Source: Pseudomonas serbica (lineage in GTDB: Bacteria > Pseudomonadota > Gammaproteobacteria > Pseudomonadales > Pseudomonadaceae). From it: 64,000 nucleotides of DNA. The DNA lies in contig NZ_JAQIYM010000090.1 in assembly GCF_028823535.1 (NCBI RefSeq), positions 248,001 to 312,000 on the forward strand. Reading direction: 5' to 3'. Positions 25,416 to 32,194 of the stretch are shown piece after piece. The notes beneath the pieces were generated by a model, which was not told the DNA's origin, searched no databases, and saw only the letters and a list, made by a program, of their open reading frames with translations. How positions within the stretch are numbered: position 1 is the stretch's first letter; the number at the start of each line of letters is the position of its first letter. The position numbers and the translations under genes were made by a program.

Positions 25416-25649
25416 ATGGAACTACCAGCCCCCGATGGTTCATCCCAGCAGGTTGCCACTGTGGCACAACCTTCCTACGCCCCATTGTTCGAGCAAGGAC
25501 TGGGTGAAATTGACTTTCGAGACTTGATCGCCAAGAACGAAACCATTTTCATCAACATGCCTTATGGCGGCATCTCTCCAGGCTTGGCACTGTTGTTCGC
25601 CAAACTGCTCAGAGCTGACGTCGACCGGGCGCCACCCGAGCAGGTCTAA
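25416..25649 (+). CDS. short protein resembling the C-terminal part of a coupling-type ATPase
   Basis: 77 residues from an ATG behind AGGAT. The stretch FEQGLGEIDFRDLIAKNETIF then INMPYGGISPGLALLFAKLL resembles the conserved strand-loop-helix late in TraG/VirD4/DotL-type ATPases (xxDLRDxLxxxxIxxINLP ... GxxLxxLIL). No P-loop or other ATPase part is present, so it is either a remnant or an unrelated small protein. Divergent from the TerB-like gene. Confidence 0.4.
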   Translation: MELPAPDGSSQQVATVAQPSYAPLFEQGLGEIDFRDLIAKNETIFINMPYGGISPGLALLFAKLLRADVDRAPPEQV

Positions 25650-25712
25650 CCCTGCATGCTTGCGGCGGCACTACAGTGCATTTTTCGTCACTTTTAAGTT
25701 TTGGAGTTTACT

Positions 25713-26114
25713 GTGATTGATCTCAAGCGCGATCAGCCTGTCTGGCTGTTACACCAGGGCTACTGGCGCCTGGTATTCTTCAAATGGGTCAGTGTTCAAA
25801 CCTGCTTTTTTTCCTGCACCCGAAAGTATCCAGCGACGCTCTCCGTCCACCGTAACGAATGCTTCACGACCGCCAGGGCCGCATTGAACGCCGCGCTGGC
25901 GAGACTCGACCCGCGCAGTCAAATACGATTTGTGGCAGACCAGATTCGCGCATCGATTCGTATGGCCTCCGCCTTCCCCCAACACCTGCTGATCAGCTGG
26001 CTTCGCTCGATGGGTGCCCATGAGCACCTGATCAAAGCCATACTCGAGCAACAGCTAACCGGCGAGGATGTTCTGGACGCATTGAACGGACAAATCTCCA
26101 GGATGGCCCTATGA
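25713..26114 (+). CDS. hypothetical protein, GTG start
   Basis: 133 residues from GTG at 25713 (GGAG 6 bases upstream). Sequence starts MIDLKRDQPVWLLHQGYWRLVFF and is rich in Arg, Ala and Leu helices. Not recognised. Its end overlaps the DUF1289 gene as ATGA, so the two are translationally coupled. Confidence 0.65.
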   Translation: MIDLKRDQPVWLLHQGYWRLVFFKWVSVQTCFFSCTRKYPATLSVHRNECFTTARAALNAALARLDPRSQIRFVADQIRASIRMASAFPQHLLISWLRSMGAHEHLIKAILEQQLTGEDVLDALNGQISRMAL

Positions 26115-26311
26115 GCGTGCTACGACCGAATAAACCTGATTCGAGCCCATGTGTAAGCCTCTGCTCGCACAACGTCGGTGGCGACGTCTGCACAGGCTGT
26201 GGCCGCACCGTCGAAGAGGTGCGTGAGTGGAACTTCTACACCAGCGAGGAAAGGATCGAGGTCAAACGGGTGTGCCAGATCCGCTTGGAACAGATCCGTA
26301 AACCCAGCTAG
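26111..26311 (+). CDS. DUF1289 family protein
   Basis: 66 residues. The pattern PCVSLCSHN ... VCTGCGRTVEEVREW gives four Cys (C14, C18, C27, C30) and the R-T-x-E-E-x-x-x-W signature of DUF1289 (YdhL/YbdJ-like) proteins, thought to bind a metal or Fe-S centre. The length is normal for the family. Its role is not established. It overlaps the convergent phage-like gene by 4 bp. Confidence 0.85.
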   Translation: MSVLRPNKPDSSPCVSLCSHNVGGDVCTGCGRTVEEVREWNFYTSEERIEVKRVCQIRLEQIRKPS

Positions 26312-26610
26312 TCGACCGCTATACCATCCGGCGCCTGCGGATTAGTGCTCGGCGCCAGGTGTTCAGCCACGCGCTCCAGAAATGTCTCCGGGCCGTAATC
26401 ACCAGAGTACAACCACTCCACCGCTTTCATCAGCGCGGCGATCTGCACGGTTTGAGCCTGCACGTCGTTCAATACCACCAGCACTTCAGGCGGATAGCCG
26501 GCGACGTCCCCGTATTCGTCAGGGATATCGTTGTTCCGGATCTTTTCCGCCAGAGCCTCGTTAAAGTCCTGAACACGACTGTAGGCATAGTTGAAGCTGC
26601 CGCCGCTCAT
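26308..26610 (-). CDS. phage-type hypothetical protein
   Basis: 100 residues beginning MSGGSFNYAYSRV, a start I associate with small conserved phage and plasmid proteins (SGGSFNY). Two helices and a Trp-Leu-Tyr segment follow. Function unknown. It is the last gene of a three-gene operon, overlapping the gene before it by 4 bp. Confidence 0.75.
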   Translation of the reverse strand: MSGGSFNYAYSRVQDFNEALAEKIRNNDIPDEYGDVAGYPPEVLVVLNDVQAQTVQIAALMKAVEWLYSGDYGPETFLERVAEHLAPSTNPQAPDGIAVD

Positions 26611-26894
26611 AGCTCTGGCTTGAGGTAAAGATTGGTGCCTGGATGGAGCGCCTGGTAGTCGTGCACGTGGAAGGCGAATTTTTTTTGCTGGATAACGACA
26701 GTCACTGCGGGCGCTTGTTGTTCGATAATGTCGGCCTCCAAAACAAGGCCCAGCGCTTTCATATCCGCTTCAACTTCGTCACGCCCACAATCGTGGAGAC
26801 CTTCACACTCGCAGAGGTTGTGATCCAGGAAACCCGCCAGGTGTTTCTTCACACGCTCAGCCAGCTCTCGCGACATTTTGACATTGCTGCTCAT
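26607..26894 (-). CDS. small hypothetical protein
   Basis: 95 residues. Contains LCECEGLHDCGRDE, a possible metal-binding Cys/His cluster, then a beta part (VTVVIQQKKFAFHVHDYQALHPG). Coupled to both neighbours by 4-bp overlaps. Not recognised. Confidence 0.7.
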   Translation of the reverse strand: MSSNVKMSRELAERVKKHLAGFLDHNLCECEGLHDCGRDEVEADMKALGLVLEADIIEQQAPAVTVVIQQKKFAFHVHDYQALHPGTNLYLKPEL

Positions 26895-27607
26895 GAGGGA
26901 ATTACCGACATAGGAGACATTTTCGGGCAGGGAAGATTGCCGGAGCCTTCATGGTACTCGCCACACGCCAGGCACTTGAATCGCGCCGGTTGTATGCGCT
27001 GATTCTCAAAGCTCAGGGCCCGCTTTACGACTTCGCTTATGCCTGGTTCAATCGGTTTGACCAGATCGGTCTTGCGATAACAGTCGGTGGGGAAGCCGCA
27101 TTCACTGCAGGCACACACCTCGCCACATGCTTCTTCGCGAGGCTCGACGCGCAGCAAGCCGTGCTTGACCGCGATGTCCTGAATCTCCCAACCATCAAAA
27201 CTGCCACCTTGGCCTGCGGCTTCAACCATTTCGCTGGCGAAGGCCTTTAGGGGTGCAAGTTCCTGCTCGGCAGCAGTCAGCTTTGTTTTTAGGTCGCCGG
27301 CGTGCGCGCTCCAATAACCCCCAGAATCGTTCCAGCCATTGCAATAGGCGATAGAAGCGTTGAAGCCGTTCTTGTAGTGCAGGTACTGCGGTACCGCCCT
27401 GCCCCAGGCGTCTAACGCATTGGGAATGAAGGCGTCTCTTGAAGGGTCGAGATAAGTGGATCGATCTCGTATCTTCTCCAGCTTGGCCGTGGCTATCGTG
27501 TGCATGTCGCGCAGCCCCGCAAGCTCACGTTGCATGGCGTCAAACAGCGCTGCATCCACGAACTCTCCAGCTTCGCCGTTGAAACGGTACCGCTTCACTT
27601 CACTCAT
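26891..27607 (-). CDS. phage-type hypothetical protein with Cys-rich C-terminus
   Basis: 238 residues. Helical N-terminal half with WNDSGGYWSAHAGDLKTKL and a coiled coil, resembling accessory proteins of phage operons. The C-terminal part has two Cys clusters (CGEVCACSECGFPTDC at ~161-176 and CLACGEYH ... PC), likely zinc ribbons. It is the first gene of the operon and may bind nucleic acid or act as a scaffold; both are guesses. Confidence 0.75.
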   Translation of the reverse strand: MSEVKRYRFNGEAGEFVDAALFDAMQRELAGLRDMHTIATAKLEKIRDRSTYLDPSRDAFIPNALDAWGRAVPQYLHYKNGFNASIAYCNGWNDSGGYWSAHAGDLKTKLTAAEQELAPLKAFASEMVEAAGQGGSFDGWEIQDIAVKHGLLRVEPREEACGEVCACSECGFPTDCYRKTDLVKPIEPGISEVVKRALSFENQRIQPARFKCLACGEYHEGSGNLPCPKMSPMSVIPS

Positions 27608-27652
27608 CCTGAAACCTCACTAAAAGCTCAAAAAGACCGTCAGCCAGCTGGT

Positions 27653-27733
27653 GTAAGGCTCACCGTAGTGCGTCTTACGCACCATAAAGCTCACCATAAT
27701 GCGCACTATCCAAATGGAGTACATAAATACTCC
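27653..27733 (-). promoter_or_regulatory. cluster of direct and inverted repeats (operator region)
   Basis: Ahead of the three-gene phage-style operon lie: an imperfect 20-bp direct repeat (27653-27672 and 27684-27703, core GCTCACC-TA-TGCG), a perfect 6-3-6 inverted repeat GTGCGT-CTT-ACGCAC (27668-27682) and GGAGTA-CATAAA-TACTCC (27716-27733). They look like binding sites for a dimeric regulator. Confidence 0.45.
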
Positions 27734-27815
27734 GTCGTGCTAAACTCATTGTTGCAGCCCTAGGAACCTCCACTCCCGTGCTCCAGAAACGGTGAAGAGA
27801 CTAGGTATTTCGATT

Positions 27816-27838
27816 GCCCCGCTTTGCGGGGCTTTCTT
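27816..27838 (+). terminator. orphan plus-strand terminator
   Basis: GCCCCGC-TTT-GCGGGGC followed by TTTCTTATTT is oriented for the plus strand, yet no plus-strand gene lies between 26311 and here. It may end a small RNA from the 27.7-kb region, or act on antisense transcripts. Confidence 0.7.
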
Positions 27839-28397
27839 ATTTCTGGCCCTGGCCGATCTGGAGTCCGGTGTCCGAAGGTGCGCAGCTCATCGGCCCGCTT
27901 GCGGCTTTGATGAGAGTGACCGCCAGCTTGGGATTGAGCGTTGAGTTGGGCGCCGCCACCAATCCGCCTACCAGGTAGGCCACGTCCTCCATTTCCAATT
28001 CAACACCCGGCATACGGGTAAATTCGCCAAGCAGCTGCGTGAAGGACTGGTAACCCTGAGTCACCTTAGCCGGATCAATACCGACCAATTCACCCTCTTC
28101 GACAGATCCTGGTTTAACACAAGGCGTCAGCGTAGCTTTGGGATCTTGGCTCAGTTTGTCCACAAATGCTTGTTCGCCGGCGTCCAGCTTGCCATCGGCG
28201 AGCAGCATCAACGCGGTAAGCGCGCCTAGGGTTCGTGACTTGTCCGCCTCCAGCCCCTCGTGCTCGATCTGAGTCTGGATGGTTGTGTATTTCGATGGGG
28301 TGTAATCGAAATGCTTCGAGTCGTAGAGGGCCTTGGCGCTGAGGGCGATGGCCACAGCTAGGGCCAGAAAGGCCACGGGCTTTGCACGAAACTTCAT
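27837..28397 (-). CDS. membrane protein of the TerB-like family
   Basis: 186 residues. N-terminal membrane anchor (residues ~9-24), then at 57-82 the helix-loop-helix LGALTALMLLADGKLDAGEQ ... KL, the clearest TerB-like segment of the three related proteins. The second half is Leu/Val-rich and helical with a Cys near residue 177. Preceded by a TTGACA promoter (28522-28527) with GATACT at 18 bp. Function unknown; it may sense a metal or stress at the membrane. Confidence 0.7.
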   Translation of the reverse strand: MKFRAKPVAFLALAVAIALSAKALYDSKHFDYTPSKYTTIQTQIEHEGLEADKSRTLGALTALMLLADGKLDAGEQAFVDKLSQDPKATLTPCVKPGSVEEGELVGIDPAKVTQGYQSFTQLLGEFTRMPGVELEMEDVAYLVGGLVAAPNSTLNPKLAVTLIKAASGPMSCAPSDTGLQIGQGQK

Positions 28398-28563
28398 GAA
28401 CTGTCCTGTGTGGGTTTAAGCAATAGCCAGCCTGATGCGATCCTACGGCCTTGCCAAAATGGTCAACCCATGGTGCATAAGCCGTAGATCGCGGTGCAGT
28501 ATCACGAAAACACCGAGAAAGTGTCAATTTACTGAGATTGAATTTGCCATACCTTTTCTCTTA

Positions 28564-29019
28564 TCAATCACCAAGCATGGCCAATAATTTCCGGAGCATA
28601 GATGCCCGGTCAGCCGGATCAGTGCAGCAGACGGTTCCTCTCATACCATAACTGCCTTCCGTCGAGGTCATGGCCCAGCCCAGCTCGACTGAGTCTCCGG
28701 TCACGAAAAACTCCATCCTTTCGGCATTTCGGTACACCGCGATTGAAGCGCACTCCCCGTCCTCACCCTGGCTGAACTGGAAAGAGCACGGCAATCCATC
28801 CGCCACGGGCATGATGCTGATGAATTGAGCAAACACATCGCAACTCACTTGGAAATCCGAGGGCAATTTCAGCGACAGATCACGAGCCAGGGCCTCGCTG
28901 ATACGGCCTTGAATCTCCTCGGCTTCGTCGGCAGAGAGTTTCCGTCCAGGCACAGCTACCAACTCTTTGCTGATCGGATCGACAAACTCGAACCACGCTT
29001 CCCAGTCAAATCTTTCCAT
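28564..29019 (-). CDS. hypothetical protein
   Basis: 151 residues from the ATG at 29017-29019 (GGGA upstream; an earlier in-frame ATG at 29052 is less well placed). Alternating strands and helices (FEFVDPISKELVAVPGRKLSADE, LPCSFQFSQGEDGECASIAVY) suggest a small alpha/beta domain. Not recognised. Confidence 0.65.
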   Translation of the reverse strand: MERFDWEAWFEFVDPISKELVAVPGRKLSADEAEEIQGRISEALARDLSLKLPSDFQVSCDVFAQFISIMPVADGLPCSFQFSQGEDGECASIAVYRNAERMEFFVTGDSVELGWAMTSTEGSYGMRGTVCCTDPADRASMLRKLLAMLGD

Positions 29020-29170
29020 TGTTCCCGATCCCTGCGCATGATTTCTGTTCACGGGGCGCCTTCAGCACCCCTGAATTTTTTCAGCCTGTAGCCTTTCGGC
29101 TCGATGAGCTTACCGTCAATTTATGCTGAATGCTTCTGTGGCATTTAACATCGGAGTACGTGGTGCTGCC

Positions 29171-29584
29171 TTAATGAGCAAGCTTCTTGAGTGCGTCAGT
29201 GCTGCCGGCAAAATCAACGTCAGGAAGGATTGTTTGCGGCTTGAAGATCACTCGGTAGTGGTAAACGCTCACGTCAGCAGAGGCCAACTGTTCCGAGAAG
29301 TAGGTAACGTTGTCCGACAGGCCCAGCGAGTGTTTTTTGTATTCGTTAGGGCCGGTCTTGCAGGTCACGTCGATCTTGTTGCTTCCGGAAACATCGAACG
29401 AACACCGACCCTCAAGCGAAAGCATGTAGTCACCGGTGATGCCGTTGTAGAAAACGATGCGGCGGTTGATTTCGAACATATCAGCTGCTTTCGACAGGTT
29501 GCGAGACGCCACCTGCGCATCGCCACCTTCACAGCCAGCGAGCGTCGCCAGGATACAGGCAGCGATAACTGTTTTCATTTTCAT
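29171..29584 (-). CDS. beta-sandwich phage-type lipoprotein
   Basis: 137 residues. Lipobox LAGC after MKMKTVIAACILAT (Cys at residue 18), then VASRNLSKAADMFEINRRIVF, YNGITGDYMLSLEGRCSFDV, TCKTGPNEYKKHSLGLSDNV and VYHYRVIFKPQTI. These blocks are typical of the conserved phage 'beta-sandwich lipoprotein' family, whose function is unknown. The length is normal. It supports phage-derived content in this replicon. Confidence 0.85.
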   Translation of the reverse strand: MKMKTVIAACILATLAGCEGGDAQVASRNLSKAADMFEINRRIVFYNGITGDYMLSLEGRCSFDVSGSNKIDVTCKTGPNEYKKHSLGLSDNVTYFSEQLASADVSVYHYRVIFKPQTILPDVDFAGSTDALKKLAH

Positions 29585-29752
29585 CGTGTTGCTCCAGATT
29601 ATTTTCGTAGTGCCCAGTGCACCACCACTCGACTGTCAATTGACGGGCAATGTTTTATCACATCTTACGAGCCAATGTTGGATAAATGATGGCCAATGTG
29701 ACATACTCAGCGAATTGGCAACTGTCTTGCCTTCATACACTCAGGTGAAAAA

Positions 29753-30958
29753 ATGGACTACTCACTTTTGGCAGGACTGGTTCCGGAGCCTGGTTCTCGC
29801 GTCGATTTTGCACGCTGCCTGGAAATCATTCCCGACCTGGCCCTGCTGGCCACCACACCCCAAGATCCGGTGTTCCATGCCGAGGGCGATGTGTGGACGC
29901 ATACAAAAATGGTGGTGGAAGCTCTGGTGAACAGCCAAGCATATGCCAGCGCCGGCCCGGCTGACCGCTTTGTGCTCTTCCATTCCGCGCTGCTGCACGA
30001 CATCGCCAAGCCGGCGACCACGGTCATCGATGAGGTCACCGGCAAGATTAGTCAGCCAGGTCATTCCCGTCGCGGCGCCATCGACGCCCGGATTCTGCTG
30101 TGGCGGGCCGGTGTGCCGTTCCAGATGCGTGAAACCATCTGCCGGATCATCACCGTGCACCAGCTACCGTTCTTTGCCCTGGCAGGCGACAAGCGTGGAA
30201 CCACCCCGGAGTTCACCATCACCAAACTGTCGTGGGAGCTGCCGGTCTGGATGCTCTGCGCGGTGGCCACCGCTGACATGGAGGGTCGCACCTATCACGG
30301 CAAGCAGGCCGTGCTGGACGACATCGAAGTGTTCCGTTTGCTTGCTGAGGACATGGGGGCGTTGAATGCTCCTGTGCCTTTCGCCGACGACTACACGCGC
30401 CAGCGCTACTTCAGCGGGGCGAATGTGCAACCGCAGTTCGCGCTGTTCCGGGAGAAAGTGGGTTCGCAGGTCATTGTCATGTCCGGCATGCCAGCCAGCG
30501 GCAAGAACACCTGGGTCGACAAGAACGCCCCTGGCTTACCGGTCATTTCCTTCGACGATGCTCGCGATGAACTGGGCCTGGCCCACGGCAAGAACGAGGG
30601 GCTGGTTGCTCACCATGCATTCGACATGGCCAAGGAACTCTTGCGGGCCGGCAAGCCATTTGTGTGGAATGCCACGCATCTGAGCAATCAGATGCGCACC
30701 AAGACTCTGGATTTGCTGCACGACTACCATGCTGACGTACGCCTGGTGTACCTGGAACACCCAGAGGAGGTGATCTACTCGCGCAACTCGCGCCGTGATA
30801 CCTCCCTGCGCAACAAGGACATCACCAAAATGCTATTCCGCTGGGAAGTTCCAGTGCCTTCGGAAGCGGCCAAGGTCGAATACATCGTTGAAGAAATCAA
30901 GCCGAGAAAGCAGAGAACAAACGATCTGAGCGACTCTCAGCCAAAATCGAAACCCTGA
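29753..30958 (+). CDS. HD phosphohydrolase-polynucleotide kinase fusion
   Basis: 401 residues (AGGTGA before the ATG). Residues ~35-185 form an HD domain with FHAEGDVWTHT, the HSALLHDIAKP motif (H82, D83), H104, H136 and D174. Residues ~235-390 form a P-loop kinase like T4 polynucleotide kinase or a tRNA-repair kinase: Walker A GMPASGKNT (245-253), SFDDARDELG and a LYLEHPEE strand. The combined protein can be expected to remove a phosphate (HD) and phosphorylate a nucleic acid 5' end (kinase), an RNA-repair pair. No RNA ligase gene is adjacent. Monocistronic. Confidence 0.85.
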   Translation: MDYSLLAGLVPEPGSRVDFARCLEIIPDLALLATTPQDPVFHAEGDVWTHTKMVVEALVNSQAYASAGPADRFVLFHSALLHDIAKPATTVIDEVTGKISQPGHSRRGAIDARILLWRAGVPFQMRETICRIITVHQLPFFALAGDKRGTTPEFTITKLSWELPVWMLCAVATADMEGRTYHGKQAVLDDIEVFRLLAEDMGALNAPVPFADDYTRQRYFSGANVQPQFALFREKVGSQVIVMSGMPASGKNTWVDKNAPGLPVISFDDARDELGLAHGKNEGLVAHHAFDMAKELLRAGKPFVWNATHLSNQMRTKTLDLLHDYHADVRLVYLEHPEEVIYSRNSRRDTSLRNKDITKMLFRWEVPVPSEAAKVEYIVEEIKPRKQRTNDLSDSQPKSKP

Positions 30959-31021
30959 TGGACGTCGATCAGGTCATTAAGACTGATCGACACATCCCCT
31001 GCCGATGCCTTTGCCGCAACC

Positions 31022-31663
31022 TCAAAACATGAAGTCGAAATTTGGACGCTCATTGGCATAGTAGCGGGGATTTTCGGCTGTCCCTGCAGTGTTCGAGAAG
31101 GACACAATCCGCCTGCCCGTTTGGGTGCGCCAGCTGAGCAGCTTGACCATGTCTTCGGAAAAATGCCCAAGGTCGAGGTAATACTCAGGCGCATCCGGAA
31201 CAAGTTTTTCCTGCAACCACTCCATCAAGGCTGGCGCCGGCGTTTCAGATTCCGTCAAAAAACACGCCATTTCATGCGCGTTGAGACCCTTGTGGCCATC
31301 TGTTTTTGTGTGCAACAACACACCGGGCGCGATCTCAGCCCACCAGCCTACTCCCTCACCGTTCAGCACCTGGACGATGGCAACGGAACCGGACTGCATA
31401 CGGTGCGGGAATTCGTACCATGGTGCGCGAAACATCAGCGAGCCGTTTCTCAGCAGGTCGTTCAGGGTCATGGCGTACCAGACCTCGACGTCGTCCTCTT
31501 TGCATGGCCGGCCATACAACTTCATCTCGGCGCGAAAGCGCTCGATGTAGGCGCTCTCGTCTATGCCGGCAGACATTGATCTGGCCATGGCTTCGATGGC
31601 CTCTTGCGGCGGCTGCCCATCGAGGTACGTGACGTTGCCAATGCTCACTGGATAATCGGTCAT
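31022..31663 (-). CDS. hypothetical protein
   Basis: 213 residues, not recognised. An alpha/beta sequence with Trp-rich strands (VEVWYAMTLNDLL, LMFRAPWYEFPHRM, VGWWAEIAPGVLLH) and a Tyr/Phe-rich C-terminus. Convergent with the HD-PNK gene. Confidence 0.7.
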   Translation of the reverse strand: MTDYPVSIGNVTYLDGQPPQEAIEAMARSMSAGIDESAYIERFRAEMKLYGRPCKEDDVEVWYAMTLNDLLRNGSLMFRAPWYEFPHRMQSGSVAIVQVLNGEGVGWWAEIAPGVLLHTKTDGHKGLNAHEMACFLTESETPAPALMEWLQEKLVPDAPEYYLDLGHFSEDMVKLLSWRTQTGRRIVSFSNTAGTAENPRYYANERPNFDFMF

Positions 31664-31762
31664 GCATGCTCCTTTTTACGGGTTTTTTGATGAACTTTTT
31701 CAGGCATATTTGCTGTTACCCAGGTGCTGGCGGCATACTGACCAAAAGGAAGAGGACAAAAG

Positions 31763-32194
31763 ATGATCGACTCGAAGACGCTAAACCACCTTCTGCGCCA
31801 CCCAAAACAGATGATGGATTTCCAGGCCACGGGCAAGCTCCCACAGCTGGCAGCACCGAGCAGTCCGTTGATCACCCTCCTCCAATCGATCAACCCACAC
31901 GAACGTCGAATGATCACCTCCATTCGCATCGGGCAAGGTCTCGGCTACACCAGCAACCAGCTTTTCCAAAACGCGGCTCAGGCGCTAGCCTGGCTTAAGC
32001 CCGCATACAGCGCTATCAGCTACCCGAGTGAGTCACATCAGAACAAGCGCTTTTCCAAGATCTTAACCATCGACGACTTGGCAGCCTGTGCCAAAGTCCC
32101 TGATATGATCAAGGAGTCCTGGTGGCGCCAGCACCCTGATCTACGCAGGTTAAAATCGCCCGTCCGCTCCGATGAGTCGACCCCTGGCTTTTAA
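31763..32194 (+). CDS. hypothetical protein
   Basis: 143 residues behind AGAGGA. A helical protein with RIGQGLGYTSNQLFQNA and AALAWLKPAY. Not recognised. Its last 86 bases overlap antisense to the end of the 712-residue gene, an unusual convergent overlap. Confidence 0.65.
   Translation: MIDSKTLNHLLRHPKQMMDFQATGKLPQLAAPSSPLITLLQSINPHERRMITSIRIGQGLGYTSNQLFQNAAQALAWLKPAYSAISYPSESHQNKRFSKILTIDDLAACAKVPDMIKESWWRQHPDLRRLKSPVRSDESTPGF

Noticed and set aside
27653..27733. Replication iterons
   Set aside because: Only two imperfect direct repeats, no Rep gene, no DnaA-box cluster.
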